NCBI GenBank assembly: GCA_020027365.1
Contig: JAHRAJ010000019.1
Span: forward strand, 1-6,592
From: Cenarchaeum sp.
GTDB lineage: Archaea > Thermoproteota > Nitrososphaeria > Nitrososphaerales > Nitrosopumilaceae
Direction of reading: 5' to 3'
Length of the DNA: 6,592 nucleotides
In this document: positions 1 through 5,496 of the stretch, in pieces
Layout: every line of letters starts with the position of its first letter
Numbering within the stretch: the first letter of the stretch is position 1
Notes under the pieces: generated by a model
What the model was told of the DNA's origin: nothing
What the model saw: the letters and a program-made list of their open reading frames with translations, nothing else
Databases searched by the model: none
Translations under genes and position numbers: made by a program

Positions 1-477
1 CCCAACGGCCTCCCTCAGCAGATCCACCCCCTCGCGCCCCCCCTCCCTGAAATCCACAAACGTGGTCACCCCCTTTGCCAGCATCGACACGCACGACCCC
101 CTCACAAACGACACCAGGTGCCCGTAATCCGTGCGCGACAAGATCCGCTGCTTTGCACCAGACACCGGGTGCACCCTGTCGTCCACCGATCCCTCCATCA
201 TCACGTCCTTGCCGACCGAGTCGCCCACGTGCGTGTGGCAGTTTACCAGCCCCGGGATCATCAGCAGCCCCTCGCCGTCGACCTCCCGGACCCGCGCGCC
301 ATCCACGCCGCCGCCGCCGCCACTACGCGCATCCGGCCTCCCCTCCCGCCTGCCCACCCGGCAAAACCTCCGTCCAACAACCTCCACATCAACCCGCGGC
401 ACATACTCCAGCCCCTCCCCGCGCAGCACGCTGACATTCCTGATGTTCATCACGGTCGCAGTCGTAGCCCCCGCCAT
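1..477 (-). CDS. Amidohydrolase-superfamily protein, N-terminal part (runs off left edge)
   Basis: This is the N-terminal 159 codons of a metal-dependent amidohydrolase of the cytosine deaminase / AtzA-TrzA / SAH-deaminase type; the C-terminal catalytic barrel lies beyond position 1. The sequence shows a small N-terminal beta domain (about residues 10-70) and then the strand-1 metal motif PGLVNCHTHVGDS at residues 75-87, with H81 and H83 as expected metal ligands. A later segment reads KGVTTFVDFREGG. A glycine run (residues 53-57) sits in the N-terminal domain. The ATG at 477 leaves a 1-nt gap after the gch3 stop. The ATG at 450 (residue 10, reading MNIRNVSVLRG) resembles the usual start of the family better, so the true start is uncertain. 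It is the last visible gene of the riboflavin operon. The superfamily hydrolyses C-N bonds and often deaminates N-heterocycles. The substrate is unknown; a role in pyrimidine deamination for riboflavin is my inference from position. Confidence 0.88.
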   Translation of the reverse strand, partial: MAGATTATVMNIRNVSVLRGEGLEYVPRVDVEVVGRRFCRVGRREGRPDARSGGGGGVDGARVREVDGEGLLMIPGLVNCHTHVGDSVGKDVMMEGSVDDRVHPVSGAKQRILSRTDYGHLVSFVRGSCVSMLAKGVTTFVDFREGGREGVDLLREAVG

Positions 478-478
478 G

Positions 479-1315
479 TCACGGCAACTCGTACACAAAC
501 GGCCTGTCCGCATCGCCGGCATCCCGCATCCCGCGTATCGCGTCCAGCGCGCCCGTCGCGCGCGCGGCCGCCTCCCTCCCCCCCGCGGCGCGCCCCACCC
601 CGCAGTTGAGCCGGACCCCAAACTCCTTTAGATCCATCCCGGGCAGCTCCACCCCCCCGTCATCAGGACCGTGCCTGCGATACCAGCTAACCTTCCGGAC
701 CTCCTCTACAAACCCCTCTGCATCCTCCCGCGCCGCGGCACCGTTTGCCACAACCATAAAGTTGTCCCCGCCCATGAAAAACGTCATCCCGCCGCGCAGC
801 GCAAAGTACCTGGACATGCGCGCATACAGCGAGACCACCGTGCCCGTAACATCGTACGGCGACATCTCCGCCGAGGCCGACGTCAGTCCCTCCACGTCCA
901 TGTGCAGCACGGTGGCCTCGGTGCCGGCGCCCGCCGCCGCCGTCTCGCCGCCGCCCCCGTATATCCCGTGCTCCCTGTCGGCCGCCGCCCCCGACCTGCG
1001 CGCCTGCGCCGCCGCAATGTTGGCCCCGTACGGCGTGTCCCCAACCCCCACCGACATCTCCACAGGCAGATCAAACCCGTCGCGAATCCCCCGCTGCACC
1101 TCTGCATGCCCCTCCACGCCCAGCCCGTTGGTCACCGCAAAATACTCGTCGGCCCTGTTCATGAACGCCAGGCACCCCCTGTCGGCCATCAGCCTCTGCA
1201 CCCTCCCGTACAGCGACGCCTGCAGGATCTGCAGCTCGTGCTCGCGATCACTTCCAAGCTCCAGCGTCCACGGCCCGTACCCCGTGATCCGCATCACCGT
1301 AATCTGGATCGTCAT
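479..1315 (-). CDS. gch3: GTP cyclohydrolase III (archaeal riboflavin pathway, first step)
   Basis: A 278-residue protein matching the archaeal GTP cyclohydrolase III family (also called ArfA or GTP cyclohydrolase IIa; Methanocaldococcus MJ0145 is about 268 residues). It converts GTP to 2-amino-5-formylamino-6-ribosylaminopyrimidinone 5'-phosphate, keeping the formyl group, and needs Mg2+. The N-terminus MTIQITVMRITGYGPW is typical of the family. There are two nucleotide-cyclase-like palm halves: the first covers about residues 1-110, and the second starts near HMDVEGLT (138-145) and carries the diagnostic FFMGGDNF (179-186) and GVGR (239-242). A Gly/Ala-rich stretch at about 119-133 joins the halves. 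The start ATG at 1315 overlaps the ribH stop as ATGA, implying translational coupling, and the stop is followed after 1 nt by the next ATG. Identification is strong from several family motifs across the full length. Confidence 0.95.
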   Translation of the reverse strand: MTIQITVMRITGYGPWTLELGSDREHELQILQASLYGRVQRLMADRGCLAFMNRADEYFAVTNGLGVEGHAEVQRGIRDGFDLPVEMSVGVGDTPYGANIAAAQARRSGAAADREHGIYGGGGETAAAGAGTEATVLHMDVEGLTSASAEMSPYDVTGTVVSLYARMSRYFALRGGMTFFMGGDNFMVVANGAAAREDAEGFVEEVRKVSWYRRHGPDDGGVELPGMDLKEFGVRLNCGVGRAAGGREAAARATGALDAIRGMRDAGDADRPFVYELP

Positions 1316-1779
1316 CCCCCAATCCTCCCCAGCTCCTGAAACACCCGCACCGCGGCGGCGACGGCCCTCTCTGCCACGGGCCGGATCCGCGCATGCGCCT
1401 GCCGCTCGTGCATCCCGGGCCCCGTCACCCCCAGCGCCACCGGCTTGCCGTGCCGCACCGACATCTCCGACAGCGTCCGGGCCGCCGCATGCGCGATCAC
1501 CTCGTCGTGCTTGGTCTGGCCCCGGACCACCGCGCCCAGCACCACCACCGCGTCCACGCCCGGGCTGCGCAGCAGCGCGTCGGCCACCACCGGCATGTCA
1601 TACACGCCGGGCACGCGGGCCACGCGCACCACCTCGGCATCATCCCGCCTCTGCGCGCACTCGCGGGCCACCGCCTCCATCCGCGAGGTCACCCCGCCGT
1701 TAAACTCCGACACCAGCAACGCAATCCTCACCCTAACCGGTGCGGCCCCGTCCGCCTCCGTCTCCGCCGCCCCCGTCAA
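1312..1779 (-). CDS. ribH: 6,7-dimethyl-8-ribityllumazine synthase
   Basis: A 155-residue lumazine synthase, which condenses 5-amino-6-ribitylaminouracil with 3,4-dihydroxybutanone 4-phosphate, the penultimate step to riboflavin; the family forms pentamers or 60-mer capsids in the cytoplasm. Visible motifs are VSEFN (23-27), VPGVYDMP (56-63), LGAVVRGQTKHDEV (81-94, with H91 the expected general base) and GVTGPGMHERQAHARI (117-132, with R131 the expected phosphate-binding arginine). The spacing matches archaeal RibH. The longest reading starts at a TTG at 1779 that overlaps the ribB stop as TTGA, which suggests coupling. An in-frame GTG at 1731 would start just before the first core strand (RIALLVSEFN) and would drop a poorly conserved 16-residue tail, so the start is uncertain. 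It sits between ribB and gch3 with 4-nt overlaps on both sides. Confidence 0.94.
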   Translation of the reverse strand: MTGAAETEADGAAPVRVRIALLVSEFNGGVTSRMEAVARECAQRRDDAEVVRVARVPGVYDMPVVADALLRSPGVDAVVVLGAVVRGQTKHDEVIAHAAARTLSEMSVRHGKPVALGVTGPGMHERQAHARIRPVAERAVAAAVRVFQELGRIGG

Positions 1780-2513
1780 CCCTGGCGCACCCCGGCATAA
1801 TGCTCCATCAGCTCCCGCCCGTCAACCAGCGGAACCCCGTTGCTGCGCGCATACCTGGCGGCCCCCTCCACCGACAGCGCCGAGTAGGTCTGCGCGTCCA
1901 TCATCTCACATATTGCCGTCACGGGGGCCAAACCAGCCCCCGCCGCCCCAGCCAGATACACCGACATCTCGGTGTGGCCCTGCCGGTCCTCCAGCAGCCC
2001 CCCGGACGCCACCAGCAGCGGCACATGTCCCGGCGTCCGAAACGACGAGACAAACCGGCGGCGCCGTATGTCGTGCGCGCCGCCGTCCCCGCCGTCCCCA
2101 TCGCCGCCGCCGCTACCGCCCTCCAGCCCGTGCAGCCGGGCCATCTCCTGTATGGTGGTGGCACGATCCCTGTCGGTAATCCCCGTGTACGTCCTGTAAT
2201 GATTCACGCTGATCGAAAACGTCGGCCTGTCCCCGTACGGCGCAAGCCCCATCACCATCCCCCTGTCCTCCTGCGCCATCGCCTCCCCCAGCAGCTCGTG
2301 CATGTACCGCAGCCCCAGCACGTCGGCAAACCCGCGATCCAGCGCGATGCACAGCAACCCACCGGCGTGCTGCCTCATCCGCGCCACGTGCTCGGGCGTG
2401 ACAAACTCGGCGGCCACCACCATGTCCACCTCGTCCTCGCGCCCCTCTGAATCGTGCAACAGCACAAACTCGCCGCGCCGCAGCGAGTCCAGCGCAGACC
2501 GTACGCCTCCCAT
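1776..2513 (-). CDS. ribB: 3,4-dihydroxy-2-butanone 4-phosphate synthase
   Basis: A 245-residue stand-alone DHBP synthase, which makes the four-carbon unit of riboflavin (plus formate) from ribulose 5-phosphate using Mg2+. Motifs in order are LLHDSEGREDEVDM (18-31, acidic metal loop), SISVNH (100-105), TGITDRDRA (110-118), SSFRTPGHVPLL (156-167), RQGHTEMS (177-184) and AICEMM (200-205, including the conserved late Glu). There is no GTP cyclohydrolase II domain. A Gly/Asp-rich linker at about 131-147 interrupts the fold just before FRTPGH. The frame is open much further upstream, but the ATG at 2513 places the first helix (VRSALDSLRRGE) correctly. This ATG lies 26 nt from a TATA box and about 8 nt after a GGAGGGGG stretch (2521-2529), so translation could be leaderless or Shine-Dalgarno assisted. 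It is the first gene of the ribB-ribH-gch3-amidohydrolase operon. Confidence 0.95.
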   Translation of the reverse strand: MGGVRSALDSLRRGEFVLLHDSEGREDEVDMVVAAEFVTPEHVARMRQHAGGLLCIALDRGFADVLGLRYMHELLGEAMAQEDRGMVMGLAPYGDRPTFSISVNHYRTYTGITDRDRATTIQEMARLHGLEGGSGGGDGDGGDGGAHDIRRRRFVSSFRTPGHVPLLVASGGLLEDRQGHTEMSVYLAGAAGAGLAPVTAICEMMDAQTYSALSVEGAARYARSNGVPLVDGRELMEHYAGVRQG

Positions 2514-2535
2514 GCCCCCGACCCCCTCCAAGCGG

Positions 2536-2543
2536 TTATAAGC
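2536..2543 (-). promoter_or_regulatory. TATA box of the ribB operon
   Basis: The minus strand reads GCTTATAA here, a good archaeal box A. Its centre lies about 26 nt upstream of the ribB ATG, so transcription would begin almost on the start codon (leaderless mRNA). No other promoter-like element is visible between ribB and the left edge, which fits one transcript for the four genes. Confidence 0.65.
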
Positions 2544-2544
2544 A

Positions 2545-2562
2545 TTACTAGAAAAATTGTAA
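2545..2562 (-). promoter_or_regulatory. Imperfect dyad next to the ribB TATA box (possible operator)
   Basis: The sequence TTAC-N10-GTAA (with outer A/T agreement as TTACTA...TTGTAA) lies directly upstream of the ribB TATA box, covering the BRE position and its upstream flank. A two-fold symmetric AT-rich site here could bind a winged-helix dimer that controls riboflavin genes. The archaeal regulator RbkR is known to act on rib promoters, but I cannot match its motif from memory. The dyad is short, so chance is possible. Confidence 0.3.
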
Positions 2563-2590
2563 GTACCAATAAAATGGTAATAAAGCCAGA

Positions 2591-2624
2591 TTGGTGCGGT
2601 ACCAATGGTCCGCGGCACCATTGG
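2591..2624. repeat. Palindrome and 16-nt-period repeat cluster upstream of the small plus-strand gene
   Basis: A perfect 8-bp inverted repeat, CCAATGGT (2602-2609) with ACCATTGG (2617-2624), encloses a GC-rich 7-nt loop. Overlapping it, GCGGTACCAATGG (2596-2608) recurs as GCGGCACCATTGG (2612-2624), matching at 11 of 13 positions. An alternative 5-bp stem pairs TTGGT (2591-2595) with ACCAA (2601-2605). The cluster lies in the divergent gap between ribB and the 2664 gene. It could be an operator or an RNA hairpin in the leader of the 2664 gene. Confidence 0.5.
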
Positions 2625-2663
2625 CATAGCCGCAGCTAGCAGAGCAGACATCAAAAGATCAAT

Positions 2664-2933
2664 ATGTGGCCAGATCCACGTCAAAGGATCTTGCCGCCGG
2701 ATACCGACACCCTGGAAGAAAAATGGCGGCTGGAATACGACAGGCTGGACCGCGACTTTTACAGCCTGCGCGATTATTTCAACCGGAACAAGAAATGCAG
2801 GTGCCACATAGACGAGTGCGCCCACTTTGATTCGGTGGTCGAAAAGGTGCTTGGAGAAAGAACGGGCAGCCTGTTCCAGTCGGGACTGGACATCAGTTTT
2901 AGAAGATATTATGAGGCGATGAGATCAGATTAA
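2664..2933 (+). CDS. Small hypothetical protein with a Cys/His cluster
   Basis: I do not recognise this 89-residue protein. The first half is strongly charged and probably helical (EEKWRLEYDRLDRDFYSLRDYF, about 19-39). It is followed by a basic turn and a compact metal-binding-like cluster with C45, C47, H48, C52 and H54 in the segment KKCRCHIDECAHF, then a second amphipathic part ending RRYYEAMRSD. There is no signal peptide or membrane segment. The start is the only ATG: an in-frame stop (TAG at 2637) lies upstream and no other start is available. Base composition resembles the surrounding GC-rich genes, unlike the AT-rich island just downstream, so it probably belongs to the host chromosome. 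It is divergent from ribB, and its last 9 nt overlap convergently with the end of the AT-rich gene. No clear TATA box lies 26 nt upstream; a weak TAATAAAG (2578-2585) would give a leader of about 55 nt. A small zinc-binding role is an inference from the Cys/His spacing only. Confidence 0.7.
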   Translation: MWPDPRQRILPPDTDTLEEKWRLEYDRLDRDFYSLRDYFNRNKKCRCHIDECAHFDSVVEKVLGERTGSLFQSGLDISFRRYYEAMRSD

Positions 2934-3930
2934 ATTTGCATTTGTAAGAATTTTCTGTAGTTTGGCCACAGTGTATTTTCTTGACAACGTGCGAAATTGT
3001 TTGTTTAGCGTTACAATGTTGTATACCGATATAGGAACTAGTGAATTATTATTTTGTGCAAAGTCTCTAACTGACTGTTGGAGATCCTTTCCCGTTATAG
3101 CACAAACAAGCGAAGGTGCTTTGGACAGGGGTATGTATCGAAAGCCGACCAATACTTCTGCTTCAAAATGGGCGGAGGTGGGAGTATTGCGGGCAACGGT
3201 TCTAAATGAATATGCGTCCAAACCAACCCAATGATATAACAGAGAACCAGCAACATGATTCGGCGATTTGATGATGCCTGATGACAGCCGCAGTATCCTG
3301 TCATCAGGTCTACTTTGAAGAAACGTAAAATTGCGTAATCGGTATGGGTTTCGTACCTTGGCAGGTTTCCTGGCAAAAAACGAGATTAAGTCGTCTTTAT
3401 TATCCAAGCAATCCACATATAGCGATTTGAACAGATGAGATCTCATATTTTCGTCAATAACGGCAACGAATCTATTTTTCGAAATGCGTGATCGGTAATG
3501 CTGCGAGTCATCTATAACATCCTTGCTATTCTTCTTAAAAAAAGCCTTTACTAATGAAAAGCCAGTCTTCTTGAAAATCAATCAAATCTTCATTGGTCTT
3601 CTTTGTAAAATCAATTTTTTGGGGACCTGTATCAGTTCTTAGGTTATTCATTGTAAATAGTGACAGAGACTTTGGGTTTTTTCTTATCATCTCAGAAAAT
3701 CTTGCTTTTTGTTCATTCATGTATTCTGAATCATGCAAAAGCCTGTTTGGATCAGGCTCGATCATTTCTACAATTTTTGTCTTAAAATCAACGTGGCGGC
3801 CGATTGATTGCATATCATCCAGATTTACAGAGGTTATTGCCTGTGTCGGAAACGTGCCTCTGACTCTCGCGATGTTGAATGTGCCGGCTCGGATCTTATT
3901 TTTGAGTAGTGTTACTGGCATTGTTATCAC
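2925..3930 (-). pseudogene. AT-rich hypothetical gene interrupted by one frameshift at a T7 run
   Basis: Two minus-strand frames, 3930-3535 (131 codons) and the frame that ends at 2925, join into one protein of about 334 residues if one T is removed from the seven-T run (A7 at 3537-3543 on the plus strand). The first frame ends LFISKGFF then stop; the second continues ...FFKKNSKDVIDD. I do not recognise the product. The N-terminal part (from about NKIRAGTFNIARVRG) looks like a soluble alpha/beta protein. The C-terminal part has well-formed segments such as NRFVAVIDENMRSHLF and GSLLYHWVGLDAYSF. There is no signal peptide. The start is a GTG at 3930 or an ATG at 3921; a TATA box 24 nt before the GTG supports a leaderless or very short leader. 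Composition and codon use are far more AT-rich than in the flanking genes, so horizontal acquisition is likely. It may be a recent pseudogene, a sequencing error in the homopolymer, or a gene expressed by slippage; the sequence alone cannot decide. Confidence 0.6.
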
Positions 3931-3949
3931 ATTTGGTGCGTGATTAGCG

Positions 3950-3958
3950 AATATAAGG
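3950..3958 (-). promoter_or_regulatory. TATA box of the AT-rich gene
   Basis: The minus strand reads CCTTATATT, centred about 24 nt upstream of the GTG at 3930 and 33 nt upstream of the ATG at 3921. It has the same geometry as the other promoters in this window. The surroundings are AT-rich, so a chance match is more likely than for ribB. Confidence 0.45.
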
Positions 3959-4006
3959 ATAACTCTAGTAATTCATGTGAGTTGTTCACCAATCATTCAA
4001 GGGTTT

Positions 4007-4030
4007 GCGATCTGCAATAGGCTAGATCGC
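4007..4030. repeat. Inverted repeat (7-bp perfect stem) downstream of ribE
   Basis: GCGATCT (4007-4013) and AGATCGC (4024-4030) are perfect complements around a 10-nt loop. The repeat lies in the 137-nt gap between the end of ribE and the start of the AT-rich gene, about 38 nt past the ribE stop. No T-run follows it on the minus strand, so it does not look like a standard terminator; mRNA 3'-end stabilisation or a protein-binding site are alternatives. Confidence 0.35.
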
Positions 4031-4067
4031 TACTTGGTAATGCCCATCAGGATCGGTCGCATAATCA

Positions 4068-4658
4068 TTACTTTTTGGCCACCACATACTTGCCCAGTAT
4101 GTCAGTTTCTATATTTACCCGGTCGCCCTCCTTCTTGGAGTCCATGCTAGTGACGTCCACGGTGTGGGGGATAAGGCATACCAACGCCACGTTGCCCTCA
4201 ATCCCCGCCACCGTCAGACTAATCCCGTCCACCGCGATCGACCCCTTTTTGACCACCTGTCTGGCAAGATCGGCGGGCATTTCCACCCAGACCTGGACCT
4301 CGCCCTCCTTTCTATGCATCCTGCGTATCACGCCCACCCCGTCGACATGCCCAAGCACAAAGTGGCCCTCCAGCCGGTCCCCGGCGCGAAGGCTGCGCTC
4401 CACGTTGACCACCGATCCCTCCTTGAGACTCCCCAGATCGGTGAGCCGCGCCGTCTCGTCTATCATCTCAAAGGTGCACCTGCTCCCGTCCAGCCCGACG
4501 GCCGTGAGGCACACCCCGTTGAGGGCCACGCTCTGGCCCACCCCGAGCCCCTCTGCGTTACTGCCAAGATCCACGACCATCGTCACCGCGCTGCGGCGCC
4601 CTGGACTCTTGGATACGCGCTTGACCGTGCCGACACCCTCGACAATCCCCGTAAACAC
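4068..4658 (-). CDS. ribE: Riboflavin synthase, bacterial-type two-domain (alpha chain)
   Basis: A 196-residue riboflavin synthase that dismutates two 6,7-dimethyl-8-ribityllumazine molecules into riboflavin and the pyrimidine precursor, the final step. Two tandem lumazine-binding barrels are visible. The first has MFTGIVEGVG (1-10), NGVCLTAV (47-54) and FEMIDETARLT (63-73). The second begins near GHFVLGHVDGVG (98-109) and has VDGISLTV (143-150), LIPHTVDVT (162-170) and NIETDILGKYV (182-192). This is the bacterial RibE/RibC architecture, not the unrelated single-domain archaeal riboflavin synthase. The start is a GTG at 4658: family members begin MFTGIVE, and a TATA box sits exactly 26 nt upstream. 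The frame stays open further upstream into the TPR gene, but that stretch is arginine-rich and lacks homology. It has its own promoter and is separated from the ribB operon by the AT-rich island. Confidence 0.95.
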   Translation of the reverse strand: MFTGIVEGVGTVKRVSKSPGRRSAVTMVVDLGSNAEGLGVGQSVALNGVCLTAVGLDGSRCTFEMIDETARLTDLGSLKEGSVVNVERSLRAGDRLEGHFVLGHVDGVGVIRRMHRKEGEVQVWVEMPADLARQVVKKGSIAVDGISLTVAGIEGNVALVCLIPHTVDVTSMDSKKEGDRVNIETDILGKYVVAKK

Positions 4659-4679
4659 GACCGCACTATGTGCGCCTTT

Positions 4680-4688
4680 GTTATAAAA
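4680..4688 (-). promoter_or_regulatory. TATA box of ribE
   Basis: The minus strand reads TTTTATAAC, an archaeal box A centred 26 nt upstream of the ribE GTG start. It lies in the 49-nt gap between the TPR gene stop and ribE. This indicates independent, leaderless transcription of ribE, although read-through from the TPR gene is also possible. Confidence 0.65.
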
Positions 4689-4707
4689 TGATCCGACAGC
4701 CACAGGA

Positions 4708-5496
4708 TCAGCTGTACGCCGCGCCCCTCTTTTGCCTGCCCGCACCGCCATCATCACCGTCACCCTGCCGGCTCCCCTCCGCCTCCTCCTCCCGTCTCTT
4801 CTCCACCAAATCAAACTCGTCCTCACAAAACTGGTGGAACACCGAGCAGTTGTTGGCCCGCGCGTCGCGCTTGATACCCTCCATCTCCCCGATCAGCACC
4901 CCCTGGGCCGCCAGAAACGCCTCATCCTCCATCCCCAGCCGCGTAAACATGTCGGCCTTTGCGCCCGACACCCCCTCTACGGACGGATCCTCCCGCTGTA
5001 CCGCGTCGTATCCGCGCGCCGCCTCCTCCAGCCTGTCCAGCAGCCCCAGCGTGTTTGCCCGGTTGAGCAGCGCGGTCACGTTACGGGGCTCCGCCGCCAG
5101 CACCCGGTCGTACATCACAAGCGCCTCGGCGTGGCGGTCCGTCTCGTTGAGCGCAAGCCCCCTCGTATTGATCGCCCACACGTCGCCGGGATCCCCCACC
5201 AGTAGCGCGTCGGCGCACCCCACCACGTCACCAAACCGGCGCATCCCCTCCAGCCCCAGAATCTTGTTGCGCAGCGCGTGGGCGTCGGTGGGACTCTTGC
5301 CCAGAATGGTATCACAACGGGCGACGGCCTCCTCGTACCGGCCCACCCGCACCAGCGCGGTCGAGATGTTCTGCAGGGCCAGCAGGTCCCCGGGATCCCT
5401 GTCCAGCATCTTCTGGCAAAACCCGATCAGCTCGTCAAACCGCTCGGCCTCGAACATGCGGGTCATCACGGCCAGCGGATCCAGCAGGTCAACCAT
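4708..5496 (-). CDS. TPR-repeat protein
   Basis: A 262-residue soluble protein built mainly of tetratricopeptide repeats, the helical-hairpin scaffold for protein-protein contacts. Repeats of 34 residues are recognisable at about 36-69 (DLLALQNISTALVRVGRYEE... ending SP), 70-103, 104-137 (WAINTRGLALNETDRHAEAL... ending EP), 138-171 (ALLNRANTLGLLDRLEEAA... ending DP) and weaker ones at about 3-35 and 172-205. The C-terminal 50 residues depart from the repeat: a segment ANNCSVFHQFCEDEFDLVEK (214-233) is followed by a charged, Gly/Asp-rich tail. There is no signal peptide or membrane helix. The ATG at 5496 is supported by a TATA-like CATAAAGA centred 26 nt upstream. It lies 49 nt upstream of ribE on the same strand. 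A link to riboflavin synthesis is not shown by the sequence, and its partner is unknown. Confidence 0.88.
   Translation of the reverse strand: MVDLLDPLAVMTRMFEAERFDELIGFCQKMLDRDPGDLLALQNISTALVRVGRYEEAVARCDTILGKSPTDAHALRNKILGLEGMRRFGDVVGCADALLVGDPGDVWAINTRGLALNETDRHAEALVMYDRVLAAEPRNVTALLNRANTLGLLDRLEEAARGYDAVQREDPSVEGVSGAKADMFTRLGMEDEAFLAAQGVLIGEMEGIKRDARANNCSVFHQFCEDEFDLVEKRREEEAEGSRQGDGDDGGAGRQKRGAAYS

Noticed and set aside
606..2450. Long plus-strand open frames opposite the rib operon (606-1703, 1445-2179, 1740-2450)
   Set aside because: Their translations are Pro/Arg/Ser-rich with no family motifs and lie antisense to gch3, ribH and ribB. They are open only because high-GC coding DNA has few stops on the other strand.
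2514..2825. N-terminal extension of RibB to position 2825
   Set aside because: The extension crosses the TATA box and the opposite-strand small gene, changes composition, and reads like intergenic DNA. RibB homology starts at the ATG at 2513.
3931..4067. A tRNA or small structured RNA in the gap after ribE
   Set aside because: No cloverleaf with a T-loop or anticodon arm could be drawn; only the single 7-bp stem at 4007-4030 is present.
4659..4826. N-terminal extension of riboflavin synthase into the TPR gene
   Set aside because: The family starts with MFTGIVE, and the extension is Arg-rich antiparallel-free read-through of TPR coding DNA in another frame. The GTG at 4658 has a correctly spaced TATA box.
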